The position numbers and the translations under genes were made by a program. From an uncultured Oscillospiraceae bacterium (GTDB lineage: Bacteria; Bacillota; Clostridia; Oscillospirales; Acutalibacteraceae), in contig URGH01000016.1 in NCBI GenBank assembly GCA_900547305.1, forward strand, positions 1 through 39,315: a stretch of 39,315 nt of DNA. The letters run 5' to 3'. Positions 31,620-39,315 of the stretch are shown here, one piece after another; within the stretch, counting starts at the first letter, position 1; the number at the start of each line of letters is the position of its first letter. The notes under the pieces are model-generated. The model was not told the origin of the DNA, did no database searches, and worked only from the letters and a program-made list of their open reading frames with translations.

Positions 31620-33341
31620 ATGTTAAGACTTTTGCGCCTTTTAAAAAATTATGAAAAGGAATGTATATTGGGACCGCTCATTAAGCTGATAGAGGTTATT
31701 TTTGAGCTTACCGTGCCGCTTGTTGTGGCGAAAATAATTGATAACGGCATAACGGCGGGGGATAAGCCCTATATTTTAAAAATGTGCGGCGTGTTGGCGC
31801 TTTTTGCGGTAGGCGGGCTTTTGTGCGCAATTGTGGCGCAGTATTTTTCGGCAAAGGCGGCAGTGGGCTTTGCAACCGATATTAGAAGTAAGCTATTTTC
31901 GCATATAGAAAAGCTTTCGTTTTCGCAGCTCGACTCGCTCGGCGCGTCAACCCTTATAACAAGGCTCACGGGGGATATTAACCAGGTGCAGACGGGTACA
32001 AACCTTACTCTGCGCCTTGTTTTGCGTTCGCCTTTCGTAGTTTTCGGCGCGGTTATAATGGCGTTTACCGTAGACCCCGGCTCGGCGGTTGTGTTCACGG
32101 TGGCAGTGCCTGTGCTGGCGGCGGTTGTGTTTGCGGTAATGCTTGTTTGTATTCCGCTTTATAAAAAGGTGCAGCAGCGGCTGGACGGTCTGCTAGGCAA
32201 AACGCGCGAAAACCTGCTCGGTACGCGCGTTATAAGGGCGTTTTGCAAGGAAAATGAGGAAATATCCGATTTTAACGCTAAAAACGAGCTTTTGAACAAT
32301 ATGCAAATTAAGGTCGGCAAAATATCGGCGATTATGAACCCCGCAACCTTTGCGCTGGTAAATTTCGCGGTTATTGCGCTTATATACACGGGCGCTCTGC
32401 GCGTGGGTTCGGGCAAAATGAGCAGCGGCGATGTGGTAGCGCAGTATAACTATATGTCGCAGATTTTAATTGAGCTTATAAAGCTTGCAAGCCTTATTAT
32501 CAGCGTTACAAAATCGGTAGCCTGCGGCAACCGTATTCAGGCGGTGCTTGATATTAAGCCCGAAATGCAATCGGGCACCGTGACAGACGGCGAAAAGCAG
32601 AACTGTTCGGTAGAGTTTAAAAACGCTACTCTTTCCTACGGCAGCGGAGAAAGCGCACTTGACAGTATAAATTTAAAGCTTGAGCGCGGCAAGACCTACG
32701 GAATAATAGGCTCAACAGGCTCGGGTAAAACCTCGCTTATAAACCTTATTCCGCGGTTTTACGATGTGACGGGCGGCAGCGTTTTAGTGGACGGGCAGGA
32801 CGTAAGGGATTACGATATTAACGCTCTGCGCGCAAAAATAGGCGTTGTGCCGCAGAAAAAGGTGCTTTTTAAGGGCAGCATAAGGGATAATATTTTAATG
32901 GGCAACGAAAACGCGACAGATGATGAAATCTGGCAGGCGCTTACCGCCGCTCAGGCGAAAAATATGGTTGAAGAAAAGCAAGGTCAACTCGATTACGAGC
33001 TTGAGCAGGACGGCAGAAACCTATCGGGCGGGCAAAAGCAAAGGCTTACCATTGCGCGCGCGCTTGTGCGCCAACCCGAAATTTTAATACTTGACGATGC
33101 TTCAAGCGCCCTTGACTACGCTACAAGCGCTGCTTTGGATACAGCGCTGCGCTCGCTTGAATTTAAACCTACCGTAATAACCGTTTCGCAGCGCGTTTCG
33201 GCTATCAGGGGTGCCGATATGATAATAGTGCTTGACGAGGGGCATATAGCGGGCACGGGTACCGATAAAGAGCTCAGAGAAAATTGCGAGGTATATAGGG
33301 AAATATGCGCGTCTCAGCCTGACGGGGAGGTAGAGCAATGA
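31620..33341 (+). CDS. ABC exporter half-transporter, subunit with degenerate ATP site
   Basis: A 573-residue type IV exporter half: six membrane helices (~20-300), then an ATPase domain. Walker A is GSTGSGKTS (~364) and the signature LSGGQKQR is canonical (~467). Walker B is LILDDASSALD, with Asp in place of the catalytic Glu, and the switch His is Gln (VSQRVS, ~522). These are the marks of the non-hydrolysing site in heterodimeric exporters such as TM287/288, BmrCD and LmrCD. It overlaps the partner gene by four bases. Substrate unknown; drug, lipid or peptide export are all possible. Confidence 0.9.
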   Translation: MLRLLRLLKNYEKECILGPLIKLIEVIFELTVPLVVAKIIDNGITAGDKPYILKMCGVLALFAVGGLLCAIVAQYFSAKAAVGFATDIRSKLFSHIEKLSFSQLDSLGASTLITRLTGDINQVQTGTNLTLRLVLRSPFVVFGAVIMAFTVDPGSAVVFTVAVPVLAAVVFAVMLVCIPLYKKVQQRLDGLLGKTRENLLGTRVIRAFCKENEEISDFNAKNELLNNMQIKVGKISAIMNPATFALVNFAVIALIYTGALRVGSGKMSSGDVVAQYNYMSQILIELIKLASLIISVTKSVACGNRIQAVLDIKPEMQSGTVTDGEKQNCSVEFKNATLSYGSGESALDSINLKLERGKTYGIIGSTGSGKTSLINLIPRFYDVTGGSVLVDGQDVRDYDINALRAKIGVVPQKKVLFKGSIRDNILMGNENATDDEIWQALTAAQAKNMVEEKQGQLDYELEQDGRNLSGGQKQRLTIARALVRQPEILILDDASSALDYATSAALDTALRSLEFKPTVITVSQRVSAIRGADMIIVLDEGHIAGTGTDKELRENCEVYREICASQPDGEVEQ

Positions 33342-35074
33342 AAAACAAATCGGTTTTAATGCGGGTCGTGGCAGATATTGGGCGGTCAAGAGCGCTTATA
33401 GCAGTCTCTCTGCTGCTCTCTGCTGCAAGCGTGGTGTTTAACCTGTATATACCCGTACTGGCGGGCGACGCAATTGACGGAATGACGGGCGGCAAGGTAG
33501 ATATGGCGGTAATTACGCCCGCTCTTATTAAAATTTTCATCTGCGCGGTTACCGGCGGCGTTTTGCAGTGGATAATGAGCATTATAAACAACAAAATTGC
33601 ATACGACACCGTTAAAAACATTCGCAGCCGCGCGTTCAGCCATATACAAAGGCTGCCCGTGGCGTATATCGACAGTCACCCCTACGGCGATATTGTAAGC
33701 CGCGTTATAGCCGATGCCGAGCAATTTGCCGACGGACTTATTTTAGGCTTTTCACAGCTTTTTACGGGCGTTATAACAATAGCAGTAACGCTGATTTTTA
33801 TGCTGACGATTTCCCCCGTAATAACCCTTATTGTGGTGGTGCTCACGCCTATTTCGCTTTTCACCGCGCGGTATATTGCAAAAAGCACCTACGATATGTT
33901 TAAAAAGCAGAGCGAGACGCGCGGCGAGCAGACCGCGCTTATAAACGAAATGATTCAGAACCAAAAAACCGTTCAGGCGTTTTCCTATGAAAAAATGGCG
34001 AACAAAAGGTTCGGCGAGGTAAACGAGCGGTTAAGAAAATATTCGCTGCGCGCGGTGTTCTTTTCATCGCTCACCAACCCAACAACACGGTTTATAAATA
34101 ACCTAATATATGCGGCGGTGGGGCTTTCGGGCGGATTTTTCGCAATAAAGGGTATGCTCACCGTGGGCGGCTTTGCCAGCTTTTTAGCCTACTCAAACCA
34201 GTATACAAAGCCGTTTAACGAAATATCTGGCGTTGTAACCGAGCTGCAAAACGCCCTTGCCTGCGCCGCGCGGCTTTTTGAGCTGATTGATGAAAAGCCC
34301 GAGATTTCGGACGAGGGCAGCGCAGAGCTTGAAAACCCGCGCGGTGACGTTTCGTTTAATGATGTTGCGTTTTCTTATAATAAAGATAAAAAATTTATAA
34401 GCGGCTTTGATTTTTCAGCCCCTGCGGGCAAAAAAATAGCGGTGGTAGGCCCCACGGGGTGCGGCAAAACCACGCTTATAAATCTGCTTTTAAGGTTTTA
34501 CGATGTTGACGGCGGCTCAATCACCGTGGACGGAACGGACATAAGAGACATTACCCGCCGCAGCCTGCGCGAGCATTTCGGAATGGTTTTGCAGGATACC
34601 TGGATTAAAAACGGCACGGTGCGGGAAAACATTGCTTTCGGCAAAGCAGACGCGACCGACGAGGAAATAATAGCCGCGGCAAAGGCGGCGCGCGCGCACG
34701 GGTTTATTAAAAGGCTTGAAAAGGGATACGATACCGTTATTGCGGATGACGACGGATTATCCGAGGGTGAACGCCAGCTTTTGTGCATAGCGCGCGTAAT
34801 GCTTTTAAAGCCGCCCATGCTCATACTTGACGAGGCTACATCTTCAATAGATACCCGCACAGAAATAAAGGTGCAGGACGCTTTCACTCGGCTTTTGGAG
34901 GGCAGAACCTCGTTTGTGGTGGCGCACAGGCTTTCAACCATACGCGACGCCGACTGCATACTCGTTATGAAGGATGGCAGGGTTTACGAGCAGGGCAGGC
35001 ATGAGGAGCTGCTCAAAAAGAACGGCTTTTACGCGGAATTATATAACAGCCAGTTTGCGCATAAAAATATATAG
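33338..35074 (+). CDS. ABC exporter half-transporter, catalytic subunit
   Basis: A 578-residue partner of the preceding gene. Six membrane helices precede the ATPase domain: Walker A GPTGCGKTT (~370), Walker B LILDEATSSID with the catalytic Glu (~496) and VAHRLS with the switch His (~527). Its signature is altered (LSEGERQ), matching the expectation that this signature completes the degenerate site of the partner. Together they form one catalytic and one non-catalytic site. Translation is coupled by an ATGA overlap. A lipoprotein gene follows after 25 bases. Confidence 0.9.
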   Translation: MKNKSVLMRVVADIGRSRALIAVSLLLSAASVVFNLYIPVLAGDAIDGMTGGKVDMAVITPALIKIFICAVTGGVLQWIMSIINNKIAYDTVKNIRSRAFSHIQRLPVAYIDSHPYGDIVSRVIADAEQFADGLILGFSQLFTGVITIAVTLIFMLTISPVITLIVVVLTPISLFTARYIAKSTYDMFKKQSETRGEQTALINEMIQNQKTVQAFSYEKMANKRFGEVNERLRKYSLRAVFFSSLTNPTTRFINNLIYAAVGLSGGFFAIKGMLTVGGFASFLAYSNQYTKPFNEISGVVTELQNALACAARLFELIDEKPEISDEGSAELENPRGDVSFNDVAFSYNKDKKFISGFDFSAPAGKKIAVVGPTGCGKTTLINLLLRFYDVDGGSITVDGTDIRDITRRSLREHFGMVLQDTWIKNGTVRENIAFGKADATDEEIIAAAKAARAHGFIKRLEKGYDTVIADDDGLSEGERQLLCIARVMLLKPPMLILDEATSSIDTRTEIKVQDAFTRLLEGRTSFVVAHRLSTIRDADCILVMKDGRVYEQGRHEELLKKNGFYAELYNSQFAHKNI

Positions 35075-35099
35075 ACAGTGTTTTATTGGGGGTGGGGTA

Positions 35100-35720
35100 A
35101 TGAAAAAACCGTTGGTTTTGGCATTTAGCGTTTTTATATCTCTGCTGCTTTGCGGCTGTACGGCATATTGCTATGAAGACACCGTAAGCGATATGGATAT
35201 TATGTACGGCAGCTACTTTATGTCAATGTCAGAATACAATCCCGACGGCGCGGCGGTATCCGGCTATGCGTGGGACGGCGACCCCGAAAAAACCGATATA
35301 GTTATTCCCGAAAAATACGGCAAACAAAAGATAAAATGCCTCGGCGGTTATTGGGGCAGGGGTGCGCCGCGTCGGTTTTATATTGACAGTGATTCCTATC
35401 TCGGTATAAAGAGTGATTTGGACGAAAGAGGGGATGAAATGACCCAGGGAATGAATCCGTCAATGATTGAACCGGGCACAAAGGTTGTATATACCGATTT
35501 TACTATATATTTAAGCAAATATATTGAGAAAATCTTTGCCCGCGCGTTCGGAACTGTGTATACGGTTGACGGAGAGAAAATCGCGTATTGCCCGCGGGTT
35601 AGCATTATTTGCGATGAGGATAACAGGACCTTTTATTCAAAGGACGGAAAGCTGTATTACCGACAGGATGATACGCTTGTGGACGGATTCCTTTATGCGG
35701 ATAACGGTCAGACAAAGTGA
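35100..35720 (+). CDS. lipoprotein of unknown function
   Basis: A 206-residue protein with a lipoprotein signal (KKPLVLAFSVFISLLLCGC, lipid-modified Cys near residue 19). The mature part contains TDIVIPEKYGKQKIKCLGGYWGRGAP, a strand pattern seen in Clostridia surface proteins with leucine-rich-like repeats, and paired Cys residues, but no domain I can name. A frame extending back to 34974 lies inside the ABC gene; GGGGGTGGGG just before ATG 35100 decides the start. It may be co-transcribed with the exporter. Confidence 0.78.
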   Translation: MKKPLVLAFSVFISLLLCGCTAYCYEDTVSDMDIMYGSYFMSMSEYNPDGAAVSGYAWDGDPEKTDIVIPEKYGKQKIKCLGGYWGRGAPRRFYIDSDSYLGIKSDLDERGDEMTQGMNPSMIEPGTKVVYTDFTIYLSKYIEKIFARAFGTVYTVDGEKIAYCPRVSIICDEDNRTFYSKDGKLYYRQDDTLVDGFLYADNGQTK

Positions 35721-35736
35721 TAATAATTTTATAATA

Positions 35737-36156
35737 TCATAAAACATAACCGACAAATGAGACTGCAATATTGCCGTTCGGCATTTGCGCGGGACTTATT
35801 GAAAATTTATTTTTGAGCCATAAACGGTGCGATGGCACATTTTCTGTTTTTACCTTGGCGCGTATTTGGTACACCTGTTCCGCTCTTGCAATTTCAATTA
35901 TTCTTTGAATCATTTGCGTTCCTATGCCGCGGCAGTGCAGCTCCGGCTCAAATACTTCAATATAGTTGATAAACATTTCTTCCGCCTCTACGGGGGCGGG
36001 AATTTTTCTTTTATGCGCCCAAAGAAAACCCACAATGTCACTCCCATTTTCGGCAATAACAAGCCGCCCGTTGCCGAAGAAAAATTTATCAAGATTCGGA
36101 TATTTGCTTAACAATCGCAGCCTATCGCTTTCGGTGCCGTTTTTAATGTTAATCAT
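35737..36156 (-). CDS. GNAT-family N-acetyltransferase
   Basis: A 139-residue GNAT protein. The acetyl-CoA loop HCRGIGTQMIQRIIEIA (~78-94) follows the central strand MFINYIEVFEPE, and KVKTENVPSHRLWLKNKF is the conserved motif B helix. The substrate is unknown. Last gene of the minus-strand AraC-led operon; its ATG overlaps the stop of the DUF218-family gene by four bases. It converges on the lipoprotein gene with only 16 bases between them, and no strong terminator was found there. Confidence 0.85.
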   Translation of the reverse strand: MINIKNGTESDRLRLLSKYPNLDKFFFGNGRLVIAENGSDIVGFLWAHKRKIPAPVEAEEMFINYIEVFEPELHCRGIGTQMIQRIIEIARAEQVYQIRAKVKTENVPSHRLWLKNKFSISPAQMPNGNIAVSFVGYVL

Positions 36157-36473
36157 AACAAATACTCCTTAATGTCCGGGGCAAACTGATTGCCGCAGCG
36201 GGCAAGCTCGCCGAGCACACGGTCAATGCCCTGCTCGGTTTTATGCCAATTATCTTTGGTAATACCCATACATACAACTGGACAAATATAAAATCTTGTA
36301 TCGGGGAAAGCCAACTGATAAAGCATAAGGCAACGCCGAGCGTGAAACGCTTTGCAGACAATCATCGCCGTTTTAATTTCAAGACCATTATCATTCACAA
36401 TTTTTCGGGAGAAAAAGGCATTATCACGCGTATGACCCGACTTGTCCTCGCCGTAAATTGCCGTTCTCGGCAC
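36153..36473 (-). pseudogene. C-terminal fragment of a frameshifted DUF218/YdcF-like protein
   Basis: Continues the DUF218 homology that the upstream frame loses: VPRTAIYGEDKSGHTRDNAFFSRKI, the CKAFHARRCLMLY segment with the family's conserved F-H-x-x-R pattern, and VCMGITKDNW. The apparent ATG at 36473 is internal. Overlaps the downstream GNAT start by four bases. Confidence 0.7.
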
Positions 36474-36763
36474 GCCGTTTTTATCAGTACATCAGTGAAA
36501 AATTCACAGTCGGTTTTGTAGCCGCCGTTGTATATTTCCGCCTTTGACCGCACACCGGGCCATTTATCCCCTTTTACACTGACACCGCCCGCCGGAATAA
36601 CATATTCAGCAAAGCCTTTATTATACAGCTTCGCCGCATATTCCGGCTGTTCGGGGTGCGAACCGCCCGGCAGAAAAATAGCGTCAACCTTTTGGGGCTC
36701 GTCGGAAACAAATATAAAATTTGAGATGTCAACAATAATGCGATTATTCATTGGGTGATTCAT
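36395..36763 (-). pseudogene. N-terminal fragment of a frameshifted DUF218/YdcF-like protein
   Basis: Begins with DAIFLPGGSHPEQPEYAAKLYNKGF, typical of the DUF218 (YdcF/SanA/ElyC-like) nucleotide-fold family, and PAGGVSVKGDKWPGVRSKAEIY. The frame is lost at a run of five Ts on the plus strand (36478-36482): one more base would give DVLIKNGVPRTAIYGED and join the next fragment. After that point the sequence is missense. Intact, the gene would run 36763 to 36153, about 203 residues, and would sit in the operon between two GNAT genes. The loss may be genuine or an assembly error. Confidence 0.72.
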
Positions 36764-36777
36764 AGCCCCTTACTCCG

Positions 36778-37230
36778 TCACAATGTTTTTAACAGTTTAA
36801 AATATTCGCCTTGCTCATCGCAACCGTCAAACAATACTTTTGTAAAACCTTTTTTACGGTACAGGTGAACGGCTGCGAAATTATCTTTGTCAACACCGAC
36901 AGTAATCTCTTTATAACCGTCATATTTCAGTTTTTCAATCATAAAATCAATTAAAGTTCCGCCAATTCCTTTGTTTCTGTAATTTGGTTTTACAATCAGT
37001 CGTGACAAATAAATTCTTTGCCCGGAAATTGTGTAATCGGGGTCATTCATATCATAAACGCAAGCTATTTCGCCTATAAAATTTTCGTTTTCTTTGCAGA
37101 CATAAACTTCACGGTTTCCGCTCTCAATTTCTTTGCGGAATTTTTCGGTCAATGGGTCAGCCTGCATATTCCATATGGCATTACATTTTGGGTAATCGTT
37201 AATATCTAACTTTTCAATATTATAGCTCAT
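36778..37230 (-). CDS. GNAT-family N-acetyltransferase
   Basis: A 150-residue GNAT protein with all motifs: YLSRLIVKPNYRNKGIGGTLIDFMIEKL contains the strand and the R-x-x-G-x-G acetyl-CoA loop, and TVGVDKDNFAAVHLYRKKGF the C-terminal motif. Its N terminus (IEKLDINDYPKCNAIWNM) matches a common Clostridia subgroup. ATG 37230 is favoured for that reason; a GTG at 37242 that overlaps the methyltransferase stop is also possible. Substrate unknown. Part of the AraC-led operon. Confidence 0.88.
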   Translation of the reverse strand: MSYNIEKLDINDYPKCNAIWNMQADPLTEKFRKEIESGNREVYVCKENENFIGEIACVYDMNDPDYTISGQRIYLSRLIVKPNYRNKGIGGTLIDFMIEKLKYDGYKEITVGVDKDNFAAVHLYRKKGFTKVLFDGCDEQGEYFKLLKTL

Positions 37231-37238
37231 TAAAACTA

Positions 37239-37982
37239 TCACTTTCTCGCTTTCACAATTAAAAAGGTCGGCTTTATAAGTTCTTTTTTTAATATATTCG
37301 GAATGAAATCGGTTGCGTTTTCAATCGGTAACGGCTCGCAAACCGTATCAATAACAAAACCGGTACGGCACAAAGCGGATATAATATTTGAAAATGTTCT
37401 ATGATATTTCTTTACTCGGTAAACATACCAAAAAGTATCTCTTTCACCGGGTTGATTGTAATTTGAAAATGTAAACGAGGTGTAATTACCGTTTTCGTCT
37501 TTATTATAGTGTTGTTTTCCACCGAAAGTAGCGGTCACAACGGGGTGTTCCTGTGAAAACAAAAGATATCCGTCGGTATTCAGCAGGTTATGAATATCAT
37601 TTGCAAGCTTTTGAAAATCAGGCACATAATGAAAAGCCAAAGAACTGTATACAACATCAAACTTCATTGATAATTTATCTAATTCCGACATACTCATTTG
37701 AAGATATTTGATTTTATCGTTCTCTGCTTCTTTATTCGCAATCGCAAGCATTTTTTCGGAAATATCTACGCCTAAAACGCTTTCGGCACCGTTTCTGACA
37801 AAATCCACACAGTTATGACCGCATCCGCAGCCCAAATCCAAAACAGATTTTCCTGCTGTATCGGGCATTAGTTTTTTCATTGCCGGCTGCTCAATTAAAT
37901 TATTGTAATTAGCCTTGTTATCGCGCAATTTCTGATATTCCGAAAAGAATGCTTTGTTGTCAAAAATGTTTTGTTCTGTCAT
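37239..37982 (-). CDS. class I SAM-dependent methyltransferase
   Basis: A 247-residue Rossmann-type methyltransferase: VLDLGCGCGHNCVDFV is motif I (~45-60), LGVDISEKML motif II, and FDVVYSSLAFHYV motif IV, the last typical of small-molecule or Ubi/COQ-like enzymes. Nothing indicates the acceptor. ATG 37982 is preferred over GTG 38003: it overlaps the NUDIX stop (ATGA) and has GAGGAA eight bases upstream. Part of the AraC-led operon. Confidence 0.88.
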   Translation of the reverse strand: MTEQNIFDNKAFFSEYQKLRDNKANYNNLIEQPAMKKLMPDTAGKSVLDLGCGCGHNCVDFVRNGAESVLGVDISEKMLAIANKEAENDKIKYLQMSMSELDKLSMKFDVVYSSLAFHYVPDFQKLANDIHNLLNTDGYLLFSQEHPVVTATFGGKQHYNKDENGNYTSFTFSNYNQPGERDTFWYVYRVKKYHRTFSNIISALCRTGFVIDTVCEPLPIENATDFIPNILKKELIKPTFLIVKARK

Positions 37983-38422
37983 TTGTAGTTCCTCAATCTG
38001 CACATCATCTCATACATTGCCACTTTGTTGGAATCCCATTTTAGTAGCTTTCGTGCCTCGTCATACGGCAACCATTGATATTCGCAGTGTTCGTGCGAAA
38101 TTGTAGGGTCGGCGTTGCACTCAAAGGCAAAGCTGTATTCGGGAATTACAAAGATATTTTTGTCCCAATGCGCTCTCATATTTTTCGCCACAACTTCCGC
38201 CGGAACAAATGCGACACTTTTAAGTGCTGTGAGATTTTCGGCTGTTACGCCGATTTCTTCTTTTATTTCACGCAGGGCTGTCTCAATCGGTTTTTCGTTA
38301 TCCTCACCGCCGCCGGCAACAAACTGCCAAACATCAGAGTCTGCGCGGCGAAACACGCAAAAGTACAATTCATTTTCTATAAAACGGTAGGGAACGGCTA
38401 AAATCCGAAACGGAGCGCGCAT
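37979..38422 (-). CDS. NUDIX hydrolase
   Basis: A 147-residue NUDIX pyrophosphohydrolase. The box GGGEDNEKPIETALREIKEE, followed by IG, is complete and includes the Mg-binding Glu residues. The sequence before it (FVCVFRR-like strand, DVWQFVAGG) and the HEHCEYQWLPYDEA segment after it resemble the dihydroneopterin-triphosphate / general nucleoside-diphosphate-X subgroup, but the substrate is not certain. GAGGAA lies upstream of the ATG inside the end of the preceding gene, two bases apart. Part of the AraC-led operon. Confidence 0.9.
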   Translation of the reverse strand: MRAPFRILAVPYRFIENELYFCVFRRADSDVWQFVAGGGEDNEKPIETALREIKEEIGVTAENLTALKSVAFVPAEVVAKNMRAHWDKNIFVIPEYSFAFECNADPTISHEHCEYQWLPYDEARKLLKWDSNKVAMYEMMCRLRNYK

Positions 38423-38424
38423 TT

Positions 38425-38841
38425 TTATTCCTCGCTTTCGGCTTTCAGGCTTTCAATTTCGGTTGAGAGTTTCTCAAAATGTGCCTGCACTTCATCTAAA
38501 ATGGCTTTCGCGTCCAATGCCGCACATTTTATATCTTCTATGCGGCAATCCAAATCGTCGGCTCTGTCCTCAATATCGTCAAGGTCGGCTTCGTTCCCGT
38601 TTGCACAAGCGGCTATAGGACAATCGGAAAAGGCTACATTGTTTCCGTCACCGGAAATTTCTACACTGTCAAGCGGCACATTATCAAGCGCAATATTTGC
38701 CCCGTCACCGAGAATTTGCAGCATAACTATATTAGAATTATTAAACGATACATTTGCTCCCTCGGAGTAAATCATCACATTTTCCAGCTTTTCTTCAATC
38801 TCTGAAATTCTTTTTTCAAGCTCTGCTATTCTGTTTTCCAT
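38425..38841 (-). CDS. coiled-coil protein with internal beta-type repeats, unknown function
   Basis: A 138-residue acidic protein in three parts: a coiled coil (~1-22, RIAELEKRISEIEEKLENV), about 2.5 repeats of ~20 residues (EGANVSFNNSNI, GDGANIALDNVPL, GDGNNVAFSDCPI), and a second coiled coil (~85-135). The repeats share G-A/N-N-V/I-x-F/L-x-N/D and look like rungs of a small beta-solenoid or beta-roll. No enzyme motif is present, so a scaffold or oligomerisation role is the likeliest reading. AAAGGATGA precedes the ATG, and it overlaps the AraC gene by 26 bases. Confidence 0.75.
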   Translation of the reverse strand: MENRIAELEKRISEIEEKLENVMIYSEGANVSFNNSNIVMLQILGDGANIALDNVPLDSVEISGDGNNVAFSDCPIAACANGNEADLDDIEDRADDLDCRIEDIKCAALDAKAILDEVQAHFEKLSTEIESLKAESEE

Positions 38842-39315
38842 TCAAATCATCCTTTCGTTTTTGCACGGCGCTTTTGCGAAATTCCGCCGGGGTGGCGCCG
38901 GTTTGGGCTTTAAAAACACGGCTGAAATGCTGCACGGTTTTAAAGCCTGTCATATTTGCAATATCTTTTATGGGCACGCTTGTAAATTCAAGCTGCTTTT
39001 CGGCAACGGTTATGCGGTATTTCATAAGGTACTCTATTGAAGTAAGCCCCAGTTCCTCTTTCATCAGCGCCGTAAGCGTTGTGTGATTCATTCCGGCGGC
39101 TTTTGCTATATCCGGCAGAGTAATGCTTTCGTCAAAACGGTTTTCAATATACAGCACCGCGTCGCGCAGTTTTGCGTTTTTGATAATAGGCGTATTGTCG
39201 GATTTTTGGTGAGTCACACCGTACCCAATCAGCCCGTACATACGCTCTAAGGCAATAATAATTTCCATAAAATACGAGCGCCCTCGGCAAGACCAATACC
39301 AATCCCTCTGATTTT
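38816..39315 (-). CDS. AraC-family transcriptional regulator (5' end outside window)
   Basis: The frame is open without a stop from the window edge to TGA 38816-38818. The ATG at 39268 is internal, because the upstream codons read WSCRGRSYFMEIIIALERM, which fits the segment before the DNA-binding domain in AraC proteins. The double helix-turn-helix is complete: ITLPDIAKAAGMNHTTLTALMKEELG and VPIKDIANMTGFKTVQHFSRVFKAQTGATPAEFR. The ligand-binding N-terminal cupin is missing from view. It heads an operon with the coiled-coil, NUDIX, methyltransferase and GNAT genes and probably regulates it. Confidence 0.88.
   Translation of the reverse strand, partial: NQRDWYWSCRGRSYFMEIIIALERMYGLIGYGVTHQKSDNTPIIKNAKLRDAVLYIENRFDESITLPDIAKAAGMNHTTLTALMKEELGLTSIEYLMKYRITVAEKQLEFTSVPIKDIANMTGFKTVQHFSRVFKAQTGATPAEFRKSAVQKRKDDLNGKQNSRA

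Noticed and set aside
34974..35099. Extended start for the lipoprotein gene
   Set aside because: Lies inside the ABC gene; the signal peptide begins exactly at ATG 35100, next to a strong ribosome site.
36243..36521. Plus-strand frame opposite the DUF218 gene
   Set aside because: The opposite strand carries clear family homology in two frames; this one has no motif.

Overview
The window looks like chromosome from a spore-forming, Gram-positive Clostridia bacterium, most likely an Oscillospirales/Ruminococcus-type gut or rumen fibre degrader. The signs are spoIID, noc, the DnaD and DnaC-type replication loaders, the archaeal-like short form of ProS, strong AGGAGG-type ribosome sites, near-consensus sigma-A promoters, dockerin-like modules on secreted glycosidase-type proteins, a GH3 enzyme with swapped domain order, and dispersed GGCTCCC...TGAGGGG hairpin repeats. 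No phage, insertion-sequence transposase, CRISPR array, rRNA or tRNA was found.

Layout. (1) 1-8700, carbohydrate locus on +: the 3' end of a secreted LamG/dockerin-like protein, a LacI-family regulator, a large secreted LamG-LamG-dockerin-GH31 protein split by a +1 frameshift at a G6 tract, and a cytoplasmic GH3 beta-glycosidase. This fits external trimming of a glycan, uptake, and final hydrolysis inside the cell. (2) 8783-10197: a small XRE regulator and spoIID, both on -. (3) 10325-13592, on +: a membrane protein, trmB and rsmG, then noc under its own promoter. (4) 13644-14508: a DUF2089 zinc-ribbon protein under a perfect consensus promoter, followed by a possible 22-residue membrane peptide. 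(5) 20831 down to 14741, on -: a compact operon murD, two M42 aminopeptidases, a GNAT protein, a YnbB-like PLP enzyme and a propeller-like protein. (6) 20917-23200: a secreted unknown, a SLOG-like protein, an XRE regulator, a repeat-rich gap and acpP. (7) 23261-35720, all +: proS, a DUF1538 membrane protein overlapping a tandem PII-like protein, dnaD, a dnaC-type loader, mnmG, an SGNH hydrolase, an asymmetric heterodimeric ABC exporter and a lipoprotein. (8) 39315 down to 35737, on -: a seven-gene operon starting with an AraC regulator (cut by the window edge), then a coiled-coil/beta-repeat protein, NUDIX hydrolase, methyltransferase, GNAT, a frameshifted DUF218 protein, and a second GNAT.

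The points most worth a second look are the dispersed two-hairpin repeats whose arms covary between copies, the DUF1538/PII pair, the dockerin-like module inserted inside a split beta-module shared by two neighbouring genes, the AraC-headed operon of modifying enzymes, a 114-bp element with perfect 20-bp inverted ends, TrmB with a Cys replacing the usual Asp of its signature motif, and two separate one-base frameshifts that both fall in homopolymers. The functions given are read from motifs and family knowledge; no database search was run.
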